This document shows, one piece after another, positions 1 to 9,230 of a stretch of DNA of 64,000 bases. The position numbers and the translations under genes were made by a program. Below the pieces are notes generated by a model that was given only the letters and a program-made list of their open reading frames with translations, had not been told where the DNA came from and made no database searches. Positions within the stretch are counted from its first letter, which is position 1; each line of letters begins with the position of its first letter. This stretch comes from Ferrimonas balearica (GTDB lineage Bacteria > Pseudomonadota > Gammaproteobacteria > Enterobacterales > Shewanellaceae): positions 62,001 through 126,000 of the forward strand of contig NZ_JAHVHW010000011.1 in the NCBI RefSeq assembly GCF_019802055.1, read 5' to 3'.

Positions 1-480
1 GATCAGCTCCAGATCCTTGAGGGCATTCATGCCCAGCAATATGGTGCTGTCCCCGAGGCCAGGGTTGATGTTGGCGTCCAGATCATACAGCGTCAGGGCG
101 CCAATGGAGAGTCGATCAATGCGGGTGTGCCAGACGGTGACCGTGCCGTTGGCGGTGTCCACCGGATAGGACTGGCCCTTGGGCAGGGCGAGGCGCTCGG
201 CCACCGACAGGGGGATGGAGATCCGGGTGGCGCCGGTGTCGACCATCATCACCACCTCATGGCCGTTGATCAGCCCGCTGGCAACATAGTGCCCCTGGCG
301 GTTGCGCAACAGGTTGACCGTGACGTGGCTGTCGCTGACTTCGCTGGCGACCCGCTGATTGGGATTGTATTGCTGGGACAGTTTTCTGTCGAAGTAGAGA
401 TAGAGCAGGGCGGCCAGCACCAACCAAGCCAGCACAAAGAGTGTTTGGCCATAGCGTCGTGGAGTTGAGGGTGAGCCCAT
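1..480 (-). CDS. Membrane-anchored retropepsin-like aspartic protease (C-terminal end outside window)
   Basis: Reading leftwards from an ATG at 480, the open frame runs off the window edge, so 160 residues are visible. A single hydrophobic segment at about residues 13-30 anchors the N-terminus. It is followed by the signature VDTGATRISIP, with Asp81 as the catalytic aspartate of a retroviral-type (clan AA) protease. Bacterial members of this family have one D-T-G motif and work as dimers, facing the periplasm. The gene is divergent from ampD with 69 bp between them. Its substrate is unknown. Family assignment is firm; the rest of the protein cannot be seen. Confidence 0.85.
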   Translation of the reverse strand, partial: MGSPSTPRRYGQTLFVLAWLVLAALLYLYFDRKLSQQYNPNQRVASEVSDSHVTVNLLRNRQGHYVASGLINGHEVVMMVDTGATRISIPLSVAERLALPKGQSYPVDTANGTVTVWHTRIDRLSIGALTLYDLDANINPGLGDSTILLGMNALKDLELI

Positions 481-549
481 GGTACGCGTCCTGCCTTCCT
501 GCTAAAGTCTTGCCTTGTCACATTATTCGCGAGTGAGACCGCTTTTTCC

Positions 550-1152
550 ATGGCGATCTGTCCCCCGGATGGGGAACCTTACCCAATTGAGCCCCACCTG
601 ACCCTTGAGCCTGGCGGTCGCTGGCTGGATCAGGCGCATCACTGTTTCTCCCCGTTTCAGGGGCCAAGACCGGACCCTGAAGAGATCAGCCTGCTGGTGA
701 TCCACAACATTACCCTTCCTCCCGGCCTGTTTGGCGCCCCCTACATTCAGCAACTGTTCCTTGGCTGCGTTCAGGCGGACTACCCGGATCTGGAAGCGGT
801 GCAGGGGTTGCAAGTGTCTGCGCATCTGCTGATCCGCCGGGATGGCAGTCTGGTTCAGTTTGTGCCTTTTGATCGCCGGGCCTGGCATGCGGGAGTGAGT
901 GAGTTTGAGGGAAGACCGGGTTGCAATGATTATTCCATCGGCATCGAGTTGGAAGGCACAGACCACACTCCTTATAACCTCCTTCAATATCAGGCGCTTG
1001 TTAGCGTGACTCGCGCCCTGATCCGGCAGTATCCTTTGCTGACCAGGGACAGGATCACCGGCCACTGCGATATCGCACCGGGCCGAAAGACGGATCCGGG
1101 ACCTGCTTTTGATTGGTCGCTGTTTCACGCGTTACTCGAGAAGGACAGCTGA
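550..1152 (+). CDS. ampD: 1,6-anhydro-N-acetylmuramyl-L-alanine amidase AmpD
   Basis: Cytoplasmic zinc amidase that cuts the lactyl-peptide bond of 1,6-anhydromuropeptides during peptidoglycan recycling and so keeps the AmpR inducer low. The zinc ligands expected for AmpD are present: His52 in VIHNI, His172 in GHCDIAP and Asp182 in KTDPGPAFDW. Glu134 in GIELEG and Lys180 match the catalytic positions. At 200 residues it is about 17 longer at the N-terminus than the E. coli protein (183), and no clear ribosome site decides the start. The stop overlaps the ampE start by one base (TGATG), so the two are translationally coupled. Confidence 0.96.
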   Translation: MAICPPDGEPYPIEPHLTLEPGGRWLDQAHHCFSPFQGPRPDPEEISLLVIHNITLPPGLFGAPYIQQLFLGCVQADYPDLEAVQGLQVSAHLLIRRDGSLVQFVPFDRRAWHAGVSEFEGRPGCNDYSIGIELEGTDHTPYNLLQYQALVSVTRALIRQYPLLTRDRITGHCDIAPGRKTDPGPAFDWSLFHALLEKDS

Positions 1153-2003
1153 TGGCCCTCTTTTCATTAATCATGGTGTTGCTGGCAGAGCGAATGCGCC
1201 TGGTGGCGGACACCTTTCAGTTTGAAGCCTGGTTCAAGTGGTATCGCGGGCTGATGTTCGATGACCAGGCGCTGCGCAGCCCCGGTAAAATGCTGGTGGC
1301 GCTGGCGCTGCCCGCGTTGCTGGTGGCGATCGTCCAGAGCTGGTTGGTCGGCGTCTGGTTTGGCGTGCTTCACCTGGCCCTCTGGATTCTGGTGGGGCTG
1401 CTGCTGTTTGGGCATGCGCCATTGCGTCAGCGCTTCCGGCAATACCTCGATGCCGCCCGCCGGGGCGATACCCAAAGCTGTTTTAACCACGCCGACAGCC
1501 TGGATGAGAGCAGTGCCATACAGGCCGCCAGTCTGGAAGAGATGGGGAAGCGGATGGGGCAGCTTAGCGCCTGGTTGAACTACCGCTTCTATGCGGCGGT
1601 GGCCCTTTACTACGTGCTGCTCGGTCCCGCGATGGCCACACTCTACTGCACGGTCAGAGCCTATCATGACCATTTTGCCGCTCAGGACCTGCGGCGGCCG
1701 CTGGTGGGGCCGGTGATGAAACTGCTCGATTGGGTGCCGGTGCGCATCGTTTCGCTCGGGTTTGCCCTGTCTGGTCATTTCAGTAAAGCCGCACCGGTTC
1801 TGGTGCCCAAGGTACTGGACCCGATGGCCGATCCGCGCACCATGATCACTGAGGTGGCGCTGGCGGCGGAAGAGGTGCCGGAAACCAGTGGTGAGCCACT
1901 CTGTGTTCAGCCCACTCTGGCCCTGCTGAAATTGGCAAAACGAAACTTTATTTTGCTGCTGGTGCTGGTCTCTTTGCTGACCATCTTCGGCGTGATCCAC
2001 TAA
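1152..2003 (+). CDS. ampE: Inner-membrane protein AmpE
   Basis: AmpE is the membrane partner always found with ampD, proposed to act in sensing or signalling cell-wall turnover; its biochemical role is unsettled. The start at 1152 gives 283 residues, against 284 in E. coli, and overlaps the ampD stop; an upstream in-frame start at 1113 would add 13 residues inside ampD and is less likely. Hydrophobic segments lie at the N-terminus, at about residues 50-90, 150-170 and at the extreme C-terminus (FILLLVLVSLLTIFGVI). A GC-rich hairpin lies 66 bp downstream. Confidence 0.94.
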   Translation: MALFSLIMVLLAERMRLVADTFQFEAWFKWYRGLMFDDQALRSPGKMLVALALPALLVAIVQSWLVGVWFGVLHLALWILVGLLLFGHAPLRQRFRQYLDAARRGDTQSCFNHADSLDESSAIQAASLEEMGKRMGQLSAWLNYRFYAAVALYYVLLGPAMATLYCTVRAYHDHFAAQDLRRPLVGPVMKLLDWVPVRIVSLGFALSGHFSKAAPVLVPKVLDPMADPRTMITEVALAAEEVPETSGEPLCVQPTLALLKLAKRNFILLLVLVSLLTIFGVIH

Positions 2004-2023
2004 CTGAGTGAATACACTCACTA

Positions 2024-2044
2024 TTTGGTCTGACCTCTTGGTCA
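2024..2044. promoter_or_regulatory. Second, weaker PdhR-like half-palindrome
   Basis: The stretch contains TTGGTCTGACC followed by TCTTGGTCA. The core GGT-N3-ACC matches the PdhR operator spacing but the right arm lacks the AAT extension. TGACC-TCTT-GGTCA is also a perfect inverted repeat. It lies before the ampE hairpin and about 130 bp upstream of the better operator, so a role in pdhR control is possible but unproven. Confidence 0.3.
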
Positions 2045-2068
2045 AACTAACAGCCTGCTGTCTAAAAC

Positions 2069-2090
2069 GGCGCCACGTCACGGTGGCGCC
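2069..2090 (+). terminator. ampE: Hairpin after ampE
   Basis: Perfect 8-bp stem GGCGCCAC/GTGGCGCC with a 6-base loop. The following T-tract is poor (TGTTCTGT), so this may be a weak terminator or a processing/stability hairpin. Confidence 0.55.
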
Positions 2091-2115
2091 TGTTCTGTGA
2101 GGCGCATCATACTTG

Positions 2116-2145
2116 TTGCCATGCCATTGTGTGATCTGCTACATT
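2116..2145 (+). promoter_or_regulatory. pdhR: Probable pdhR promoter
   Basis: TTGCCA, an 18-bp spacer and TACATT fit a sigma-70 promoter. Transcription would start about 2152, just before the PdhR operator, the arrangement used for autorepression in E. coli. Confidence 0.5.
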
Positions 2146-2159
2146 CCCTGCAGCTTCTC

Positions 2160-2174
2160 AATGGTCATACCAAT
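2160..2174. promoter_or_regulatory. pdhR: PdhR operator
   Basis: AATGGTCATACCAAT matches the known PdhR consensus ATTGGTnnnACCAAT at all but one arm position. It sits immediately downstream of the predicted start of transcription and 35 bp before the pdhR ATG. By analogy with E. coli, pyruvate would release PdhR from this site and derepress pdhR-aceEF. Confidence 0.75.
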
Positions 2175-2209
2175 TAACAAATTTAGTTAACGAACGGATA
2201 ACGAAGTCC

Positions 2210-2965
2210 ATGACCTACCGTAGAATCAACCAGCCCAAGCTGTCGGACGTCATCTTGAAAGAACTGGAAAAGATGATCCTGGAAGGCAGCCTGAAGCCCG
2301 GCCAAAAATTACCGCCGGAGCGTGAGCTGGCGGTGCAGTTTGAAGTCTCCCGCCCCTCGTTGCGAGAAGCAATCCAGAAACTGGAAGCCAAAGGGGTACT
2401 GACCCGACGTCAGGGCGGTGGCACATACGTCAAACAGCAGCTATGGAACAGTCTGGCAGATCCCCTGGTGGAGTTGCTGGCCAGCAACCCGGAATCTCAG
2501 TACGACCTGCTGGAGTTCCGTTATGCCACAGAAGGCATGATGGCCTACTACGCTGCACTGCGGGGAACCGATGCGGACCATGCCCAGATGCGCCTGAAGA
2601 TGGACACCATCAAAGCGGTGCAGGGGGATACCGAATCGGAAGCCCAGGCGATCGTGGATTTCTACCGCAGCATTGCGGAAGCCTCCCACAACGTGGCGAT
2701 GCTGCACCTGGTTCTGAGCCTGACGCCCCTGCTGGTGCGTAACGTGGCGGAAAACCTGGAGTTGCTGTATCGCCGGGAGCGCTCCTCCGAGGTGGCCAAC
2801 ACCCACCGGGAGGCGCTGCTGGAAGCGATTCTGAAGCGGGATCCGGAACTGGCCCGGCGGGCGTCTAACGACCACCTGGCTTACATCGAAGAGGTTACGC
2901 TGGAGGTCCGTCAAGAGGACAGCCGGCAGCAGCGGAGTCTGCGAAGAATGCGAAACGACCTATAA
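2210..2965 (+). CDS. pdhR: Pyruvate dehydrogenase complex repressor PdhR (GntR/FadR family)
   Basis: Pyruvate-responsive repressor of the pdh operon. Residues about 10-75 form the GntR winged helix (KLPPERELAVQFEVSRPSLR, then the wing GGGTYV); residues about 90-225 form the FCD ligand domain with its conserved His/Asp positions. The length of 251 residues is close to the E. coli protein (254). It is the first gene of pdhR-aceE-aceF, with a 66-bp gap before aceE, and has a good operator at 2160-2174 for its own control. Confidence 0.95.
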   Translation: MTYRRINQPKLSDVILKELEKMILEGSLKPGQKLPPERELAVQFEVSRPSLREAIQKLEAKGVLTRRQGGGTYVKQQLWNSLADPLVELLASNPESQYDLLEFRYATEGMMAYYAALRGTDADHAQMRLKMDTIKAVQGDTESEAQAIVDFYRSIAEASHNVAMLHLVLSLTPLLVRNVAENLELLYRRERSSEVANTHREALLEAILKRDPELARRASNDHLAYIEEVTLEVRQEDSRQQRSLRRMRNDL

Positions 2966-3031
2966 AGGTCGTCATCGAATAAGGCCCGGGACAGGGCCCT
3001 CAGTCACAAGCAACGATGGTGAGAGACAGTC

Positions 3032-5698
3032 ATGTCAGAACCGATGAATTACGACGTAGACAAGCAGGAAACTCAGGAGTGGCTGGAATCACTGGCCGCT
3101 GTAATGCAAGAGGATGGCCTCGAACGGGCTCAATTCCTGTTGGAGCAGATGATCAGCAAAGCCAAGCATGAAGGCGTTGATCTGCCCACCGGCATTACCA
3201 CCAACTACATCAATACCATTGCTCCCAAGGACGAGCCGGCTTACCCCGGTGACAGCAGTCTTGAGCGTCGAATCCGTTCCATCATTCGCTGGAACGCCAT
3301 CATGATCGTTCTGCGTGCCTCCAAGAAAGATCTCGATCTTGGCGGCCACATGGCCTCCTACCAGTCCGCTGCCGCGTTCTACGAAGTGGGCTTTAACCAC
3401 TTCTTCCGTGCGCCGAATGCGCAGGATGGCGGCGACCTGGTGTACTACCAGGGCCACATCTCTCCCGGTATCTACGCTCGTGCCTTTATGGAAGGCCGTC
3501 TGACCGAAGAGCAACTGGACAACTTCCGTCAGGAAGTGGATGGCAAGGGTATCCCCTCCTACCCGCACCCGAAACTGATGCCGGACTTCTGGCAGTTCCC
3601 CACCGTATCCATGGGTCTCGGCCCGATCAGCGCCATCTACCAGGCTCGCTTCCTCAAGTACTTGGACAGCCGTGGCCTGAAGAACACCAGCGCTCAGCGC
3701 GTGTACGCCTTCCTGGGCGACGGTGAGATGGATGAGCCGGAATCCCGTGGCGCGCTCTCCTTCGCCGCCCGTGAAGGACTGGATAACCTGTGCTTCCTGA
3801 TCAACTGCAACCTGCAGCGTCTGGACGGCCCGGTTATGGGTAACGGCAAGATCATTCAGGAGCTGGAAGGCCTGTTCAAAGGCGCTGGCTGGAACGTCGT
3901 GAAAGTGATCTGGGGCAACGGCTGGGACAAGCTGCTGGCCAAAGACAGCTCCGGCAAGCTGCTGCAGCTGATGAATGAAACCGTTGACGGTGACTACCAG
4001 ACCTACAAGGCCAAAGATGGCGCCTACGTACGTCAGCACTTCTTCGGTCGCTACCCGGAGACTGCCGCGCTGGTCGCGGACATGACCGACGACGAGATCT
4101 TCGCCCTGCAGCGTGGTGGTCACTCTTCCTCCAAGCTGTACGCCGCCTACATGAACGCCAAGAACACCAAGGGCAAGCCCACCGTGATTCTGGCCAAGAC
4201 CGTAAAAGGTTACGGCATGGGTGGCGCCGCCGAAGGGATGAACATCGCCCACCAGGTGAAGAAGATGAACGCCGAGCACGTGCGCCAGCTGCGCGACCGT
4301 CTGGGCCTGAAAGATCTGGTCTCCGATGAGCAACTGCTGGAACTGCCCTACCTGAAGCTGGAGCAGGACAGCCCGGAACACCGTTACCTGCACGCCCGTC
4401 GTGAAGCCCTGCATGGCTACACGCCGCAGCGTCTGCCCAACTTCACCGAGGAACTGGTGCTGCCGAAGCTGGACAGCTTCCAGGGCCTGCTGGATGAGCA
4501 GAAGCGCGACATCTCCACCACCATGGGCTTTGTCCGTGCGCTGAACATCCTGCTGAAAGACAAGGGCATCGGTAAGAACATCGTGCCGATCGTGGCTGAC
4601 GAAGCCCGTACCTTCGGTATGGAAGGCCTGTTCCGTCAGATCGGCATCTACAACCCGAAGGGGCAGACTTACACCCCGCAGGATCGTGACGTGGTCTCCT
4701 ACTACAAGGAATCCACCAACGGTCAGGTACTGCAGGAAGGGATCAACGAGCTGGGCGCCATGTCCTCCTGGGTTGCTGCCGCCACCTCCTACAGCACCAA
4801 CGATCTGCCGATGATCCCGTTCTACATCTACTACTCCATGTTCGGCTTCCAGCGCGTGGGCGATATGGCGTGGATGGCGGGTGACCAGCAAGCTCGTGGC
4901 TTCCTGCTGGGCGCCACCGCAGGCCGTACCACCCTGAACGGTGAAGGTCTGCAGCACGAAGACGGTCACAGCCACATCATGGCGAACACCGTACCGAACT
5001 GCATCAGCTACGATCCGACCTTCGCCTACGAAGTGGCGGTGGTACTTCAGGATGGTATCCAGCGTATGTACGGTCCGGCTCAGGAGAACGTGTTCTACTA
5101 CCTGACCCTGATGAACGAGAACTACGCCCAGCCGGCGATGCCGGAAGGGGTGGAAGAGGGGATCCGCAAAGGGATCTACAAGCTGGAAACCTACGCCGGT
5201 GACAAGGCCAAGGTACAGCTGCTCTCCTCCGGCACCATCATGATGCAGGTACGCGAAGCGGCCCGCATTCTGTCCGAAGAGTACGGCATCGCCTCCGACG
5301 TATTCAGCGTTACCTCCTTCAACGAACTGACCCGTGACGGTCAGGATGCTGAGCGCTGGAACATGCTGCACCCGGCTGAGCAGGCCCGTGTGCCCTACGT
5401 GACCACCGTATTGGGTAATGAGCCGGCCATCGCCGCAACCGATTACATGAAAAACTACGCCGAGCAGATCCGCGCCTTCGTGCCTGCGGAAAGCTACAAG
5501 GTGCTGGGTACCGACGGCTTCGGCCGCTCTGACAGCCGCGCCAACCTGCGTCGTCACTTTGAAGTGGATGCCGGTTACGTGGTGGTCGCCGCTCTGTCCG
5601 AGCTGGCGAAGAAGGGCACCCTGGACAAGGCCGTGGTGGCAGAAGCCATCGCCAAATTCAACATCGATGCCGACAAGCAAAACCCGCTGTACGCCTAA
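3032..5698 (+). CDS. aceE: Pyruvate dehydrogenase E1 component (homodimeric)
   Basis: Thiamine-diphosphate enzyme that decarboxylates pyruvate and reductively acetylates the lipoyl groups of AceF. The ThDP motif begins with GDGEMDEPES near residue 229 and closes with INCNLQRLDG. The protein is full length at 888 residues (887 in E. coli), and sequence similarity is recognisable throughout. An AGAGA-type ribosome site precedes the ATG. Codon use is strongly biased to CTG, ACC and GGC, as expected for a highly expressed gene. It is 14 bp from aceF and clearly cotranscribed. Confidence 0.98.
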   Translation: MSEPMNYDVDKQETQEWLESLAAVMQEDGLERAQFLLEQMISKAKHEGVDLPTGITTNYINTIAPKDEPAYPGDSSLERRIRSIIRWNAIMIVLRASKKDLDLGGHMASYQSAAAFYEVGFNHFFRAPNAQDGGDLVYYQGHISPGIYARAFMEGRLTEEQLDNFRQEVDGKGIPSYPHPKLMPDFWQFPTVSMGLGPISAIYQARFLKYLDSRGLKNTSAQRVYAFLGDGEMDEPESRGALSFAAREGLDNLCFLINCNLQRLDGPVMGNGKIIQELEGLFKGAGWNVVKVIWGNGWDKLLAKDSSGKLLQLMNETVDGDYQTYKAKDGAYVRQHFFGRYPETAALVADMTDDEIFALQRGGHSSSKLYAAYMNAKNTKGKPTVILAKTVKGYGMGGAAEGMNIAHQVKKMNAEHVRQLRDRLGLKDLVSDEQLLELPYLKLEQDSPEHRYLHARREALHGYTPQRLPNFTEELVLPKLDSFQGLLDEQKRDISTTMGFVRALNILLKDKGIGKNIVPIVADEARTFGMEGLFRQIGIYNPKGQTYTPQDRDVVSYYKESTNGQVLQEGINELGAMSSWVAAATSYSTNDLPMIPFYIYYSMFGFQRVGDMAWMAGDQQARGFLLGATAGRTTLNGEGLQHEDGHSHIMANTVPNCISYDPTFAYEVAVVLQDGIQRMYGPAQENVFYYLTLMNENYAQPAMPEGVEEGIRKGIYKLETYAGDKAKVQLLSSGTIMMQVREAARILSEEYGIASDVFSVTSFNELTRDGQDAERWNMLHPAEQARVPYVTTVLGNEPAIAATDYMKNYAEQIRAFVPAESYKVLGTDGFGRSDSRANLRRHFEVDAGYVVVAALSELAKKGTLDKAVVAEAIAKFNIDADKQNPLYA

Positions 5699-5712
5699 GA
5701 GATTGCTGACTT

Positions 5713-7608
5713 ATGACTATTGAAATCAACGTACCCGATATTGGTGCCGATGAGGTCGAGGTGACCGAGATCCTGGTGAAAGTGGGTGATCGGGTCGAAG
5801 AGGAACAATCCCTGATCTCCGTGGAGGGCGACAAGGCCTCCATGGAGGTGCCTGCCAGCGCTGCCGGTGTGGTGAAAGAGATTAAGGTGGCGGTGGGCGA
5901 CAAGGTCGCGACCGGCTCCCTGATTATGGTGTTCGACGCTGAGGGCGCGGCTCCGGCAGCAGAAGCCCCGGCAGCCGAGCAAGCCGCTGAGACACCGGCA
6001 CCGGCGGCTGCGGCCTCCGTGCAGGCCGTGGCGGTACCGGACATCGGTGACGACGAAGTGGACGTGACCGAACTGCTGGTAAAAGTCGGCGATGTGGTGA
6101 CCGAGGAGCAGCCGCTGATCACCGTGGAGGGTGACAAAGCCTCCATGGAAGTGCCCGCCCCGTTTGCTGGCACCATTAAGTCCATCAGCATCAATGTGGG
6201 CGACAAGGTTTCCACCGGCACCGTCATCATGGAGTTTGAAGTGGCAGGCTCTGCGCCCGCTGCTCAGCCTGCGGCTGCTGTTGAGGCGGCACCGGTGGCT
6301 GGCGGTACCGCAACCAAGGTGGTTGCCGTACCGGATATCGGCGGTGATGCGGTTGACGTTACCGAGATCCTGGTGGCCGTCGGTGATCGTGTCAGCGACG
6401 AACAGCCGCTGATCACCGTGGAGGGTGACAAAGCCTCCATGGAAGTACCGGCCCCGTTTGCTGGCGTAGTGAAGGCGATCCGCATTCAGGTGGGTGACAA
6501 GGTCTCCACCGGTACCGAGATCATGGAGTTTGAAGTGGAAGGCGCCGCGCCTGCTGCCGCCCCTGCTCCGGCTCCGGCAGCCCAAGCCCCGGTTGAGCGT
6601 AAGCCAGCCCCGTCCGCTCCGGCGGATTCCGGTCAGGTGGCCTCCGTTGAAGCCAGCACCGGCTTTATCGAGAACAGCGCCTACGCCTACGCCACCCCGG
6701 TGATTCGCCGTATGGCTCGCGAACTGGGCGTTGACCTCTCCAAGGTGAAAGGCACCGGTCGCAAGACCCGCATCCTGAAAGAGGACGTGAACAGCTACGT
6801 AAAAGCGGCGCTGGCTCAGGTGCAATCCGGTGCCGTGGCCCCGGCAGGCAAACAGGGCGGTGGTCTGGATCTGCTGCCCTGGCCGAAGGTGGATTTCAGC
6901 AAGTTTGGCGAAGTGGAACTGCAGCCGCTGTCCCGCATCAAGAAGCTGTCTGGCGCCAACCTGGCCCGCAACTGGGCGATGATCCCGCACGTAACTCAGT
7001 TTGACGAGGCGGACATCACCGACGTGGAAGCCTTCCGTAAGGAGCAGAACGCGGTAGTGGCCAAGCAGGATCTGGGCTTCAAGATCACCCCACTGGTGTT
7101 CATCCTCAAGGCCGTGGCCAAGACGCTGGCGGATCTGCCCCAATTCAACAGCTCCCTGTCCGAAGATGGCGAGAGCGTAGTGCTGAAGAAGTACATCCAT
7201 ATCGGTGTGGCAGTGGATACCCCCAATGGCCTCGTGGTACCGGTGGTGCGCGACGTCAACAAGAAGGGCATCTACGAGCTGTCCGAAGAGCTGATGGCGA
7301 TCTCCAAAAAGGCGCGCGCCGGTAAGCTGACTGCCTCTGACATGCAGGGCGGTTGCTTCACCATTTCCAGCCTGGGTGGCATCGGCGGTACCGCCTTTAC
7401 CCCCATCGTGAATGCCCCGGAAGTGGCCATCCTCGGTGTGTCCAAGTCCGAGATGAAGCCTAAGTGGAATGGCAAAGAGTTTGCGCCGCGTCTGATGCTG
7501 CCGCTCTCGCTGTCCTATGACCACCGGGTCATCGACGGTGCCGACGGGGCTCGCTTCTCCAGCACCCTGGCAGGTTACCTGTCTGATATCCGCAAGTTAG
7601 TGCTGTAA
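5713..7608 (+). CDS. aceF: Pyruvate dehydrogenase E2, dihydrolipoyl acetyltransferase with three lipoyl domains
   Basis: Core of the complex; transfers acetyl groups to CoA. Three N-terminal lipoyl domains carry the attachment lysine in [10 protein letters not shown] at Lys41, Lys142 and Lys240, joined by Ala/Pro-rich hinges. A peripheral subunit-binding domain follows at about 328-365 ([15 protein letters not shown]), then the catalytic domain ending with [10 protein letters not shown], where His603 and Asp607 are the active-site residues. The length of 631 residues matches the E. coli three-lipoyl form (630). Lipoyl domains 2 and 3 are almost identical in DNA over 66 bp. A good terminator follows, so lpdA is expressed separately. 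Confidence 0.97.
   Translation: MTIEINVPDIGADEVEVTEILVKVGDRVEEEQSLISVEGDKASMEVPASAAGVVKEIKVAVGDKVATGSLIMVFDAEGAAPAAEAPAAEQAAETPAPAAAASVQAVAVPDIGDDEVDVTELLVKVGDVVTEEQPLITVEGDKASMEVPAPFAGTIKSISINVGDKVSTGTVIMEFEVAGSAPAAQPAAAVEAAPVAGGTATKVVAVPDIGGDAVDVTEILVAVGDRVSDEQPLITVEGDKASMEVPAPFAGVVKAIRIQVGDKVSTGTEIMEFEVEGAAPAAAPAPAPAAQAPVERKPAPSAPADSGQVASVEASTGFIENSAYAYATPVIRRMARELGVDLSKVKGTGRKTRILKEDVNSYVKAALAQVQSGAVAPAGKQGGGLDLLPWPKVDFSKFGEVELQPLSRIKKLSGANLARNWAMIPHVTQFDEADITDVEAFRKEQNAVVAKQDLGFKITPLVFILKAVAKTLADLPQFNSSLSEDGESVVLKKYIHIGVAVDTPNGLVVPVVRDVNKKGIYELSEELMAISKKARAGKLTASDMQGGCFTISSLGGIGGTAFTPIVNAPEVAILGVSKSEMKPKWNGKEFAPRLMLPLSLSYDHRVIDGADGARFSSTLAGYLSDIRKLVL
6106..6171 (+). repeat. aceF: Lipoyl-domain direct repeat, copy in domain 2
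   Basis: This 66-bp stretch matches 6400-6465 in lipoyl domain 3 with three differences, all silent (GAG/GAA, GTG/GTA, CCC/CCG). The corresponding part of domain 1 is clearly more diverged. Confidence 0.9.
6400..6465 (+). repeat. aceF: Lipoyl-domain direct repeat, copy in domain 3
   Basis: Partner of 6106-6171, 63 of 66 bases identical. Recent duplication or gene conversion between lipoyl domains is the simplest explanation. Confidence 0.9.
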
Positions 7609-7615
7609 CTCCCAT

Positions 7616-7647
7616 AAGGCCGATTTATGTGATCGGCCTTTTGTTTT
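7616..7647 (+). terminator. aceF: Terminator after aceF
   Basis: Stem AAGGCCGAT/ATCGGCCTT with a 7-base loop followed by TTTTGTTTT. It separates pdhR-aceEF from lpdA. Confidence 0.85.
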
Positions 7648-7661
7648 CCCTTTAGTTTGAT

Positions 7662-7693
7662 GGGGGGCAGCAGTACAATGCGGCTCGCCCCCC
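7662..7693 (+). promoter_or_regulatory. lpdA: lpdA promoter region inside a G6C/GC6 inverted repeat
   Basis: TACAAT at 7674-7679 is a likely -10 box; the -35 region is weak. The -10 lies in the loop of a perfect inverted repeat, GGGGGGC (7662-7668) and GCCCCCC (7687-7693). An independent lpdA promoter is expected because the subunit is shared with 2-oxoglutarate dehydrogenase and glycine cleavage. Confidence 0.45.
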
Positions 7694-7723
7694 AACGGAA
7701 TACAGAATAATCAGAGGAACATC

Positions 7724-9151
7724 ATGAGCAACGAGATCAAGACTCAGGTCGTCGTACTCGGCGCTGGCCCCGCAGGTTACTCCGCCGCTTTCCGCGCTGC
7801 TGACCTCGGCCTGGAAACCGTCATTATCGAGCGTTACAGCACCCTCGGTGGCGTGTGCCTGAACGTGGGTTGTATCCCCTCCAAGGCCCTGCTGCACATC
7901 GCCAAGGTGATCGACGAAGCCAAGGTAATGGCGGATCACGGCGTGACCTTCGGCGAGCCGAACATCGATCTGGACAAGATCCGTGCCCACAAAGAGAAAG
8001 TTATCGGTCAACTGACCGGTGGTCTGGGCGGCATGGCCAAGATGCGCAAGGTAAAAGTGGTGAACGGCAAGGGCCAGTTCACCGGTGCCAACAGCATCGA
8101 CGTGACCGCTGAAGACGGCTCTGTCACCACCGTGAAGTTCGATAACGCGATCATCGCTGCCGGTTCCCGTCCGATCCAACTGCCTTTCATTCCTCATGAA
8201 GACCCGCGCATCTGGGACTCCACCGATGCTCTGGAGCTGAAAGAAGTTCCCGGCCGCCTGCTGATCATGGGCGGTGGCATCATCGGTCTGGAGATGGGCA
8301 CCGTGTACAAGGCGCTGGGCTCCGAAGTGGACGTGGTGGAGATGCTGGACCAGGTGATCCCCGCTGCGGATAAAGACGTGGTTCGCGTGTTCACCAAGCG
8401 CATGAACAAGAAGTTCAACTTCATGCTGCAAACCAAGGTGACCGCCGTTGAAGCCAAAGAAGACGGCATCTACGTCTCCATGGAGGGCAAAAAAGCCCCG
8501 GCTGAGCCGCAGCGCTACGACGCCGTACTGGTTGCCATTGGCCGTACTCCGAACGGCAAGCTGCTGGCCGCTGAAAACGCTGGCGTAAACGTGGATGAGC
8601 GTGGCTTTATCAACGTAGACAAGCAGATGCGCACTAACGTACCGCACATCTACGCCATCGGCGACATCGTGGGCCAGCCGATGCTGGCGCACAAAGGTGT
8701 CCATGAAGGCCATGTAGCAGCGGAAGTGATCTCCGGTAAGAAGCACTACTTCGACCCGAAAGTGATCCCCTCCATCGCGTACACCGATCCGGAGATCGCC
8801 TGGGTAGGTCTGACCGAGAAGGAAGCCAAAGAGCAGGGCATCAACTACGAAACCGCCACCTTCCCGTGGGCGGCCAGTGGCCGTGCTATCGCCTCTGACG
8901 CTTCTGACGGCATGACCAAGCTGATCTTCGACAAGGATACCCACCGTGTTATCGGTGGTGCGGTTGCGGGTACCAATGCGGGCGAACTGCTGGGCGAGAT
9001 CGGCCTGGCCATTGAGATGGGCTGTGATGCGGAAGACATCGCTCTGACCATCCACGCTCACCCGACTCTGCACGAGTCCGTAGGTCTGGCGGCTGAGGTG
9101 TACGAAGGCTCCATCACCGACCTGCCGAACCCGAAAGCCAAGAAGAAGTAA
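7724..9151 (+). CDS. lpdA: Dihydrolipoyl dehydrogenase (E3)
   Basis: FAD enzyme that reoxidises dihydrolipoyl groups with NAD, shared by the pyruvate and 2-oxoglutarate dehydrogenases and the glycine cleavage system. The FAD-binding start VVLGAGPAGYSAA, the redox disulfide Cys45/Cys50 in GGVCLNVGCIPSKALL, the NAD-binding GGGIIGLEMG, and the C-terminal active-site HAHPTLHESV are all intact. Length 475 residues (474 in E. coli). The ribosome site AGAGGA precedes the ATG. It is separated from aceF by a terminator and its own promoter region. Confidence 0.98.
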   Translation: MSNEIKTQVVVLGAGPAGYSAAFRAADLGLETVIIERYSTLGGVCLNVGCIPSKALLHIAKVIDEAKVMADHGVTFGEPNIDLDKIRAHKEKVIGQLTGGLGGMAKMRKVKVVNGKGQFTGANSIDVTAEDGSVTTVKFDNAIIAAGSRPIQLPFIPHEDPRIWDSTDALELKEVPGRLLIMGGGIIGLEMGTVYKALGSEVDVVEMLDQVIPAADKDVVRVFTKRMNKKFNFMLQTKVTAVEAKEDGIYVSMEGKKAPAEPQRYDAVLVAIGRTPNGKLLAAENAGVNVDERGFINVDKQMRTNVPHIYAIGDIVGQPMLAHKGVHEGHVAAEVISGKKHYFDPKVIPSIAYTDPEIAWVGLTEKEAKEQGINYETATFPWAASGRAIASDASDGMTKLIFDKDTHRVIGGAVAGTNAGELLGEIGLAIEMGCDAEDIALTIHAHPTLHESVGLAAEVYEGSITDLPNPKAKKK

Positions 9152-9168
9152 CTTGGCGGGAAAGAAAA

Positions 9169-9193
9169 AAGGCGACCTCAGGGTCGCCTTTTT
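9169..9193 (+). terminator. lpdA: Terminator after lpdA
   Basis: Stem GGCGACC/GGTCGCC with flanking A-tract and a run of five T residues. Confidence 0.88.
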
Positions 9194-9230
9194 GCGTCAT
9201 GCGGTGAACTTTTTGTTGGGATCCCGTAGA

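Noticed and set aside
3089-5680. 863-residue open frame antisense to aceE
   Set aside because: It lies wholly opposite a clearly real, conserved gene; long antisense frames are a by-product of GC-rich, codon-biased sequence.
5695-7524. 609-residue frame antisense to aceF
   Set aside because: Repeats in it mirror the lipoyl-domain repeats of aceF; no independent coding evidence.
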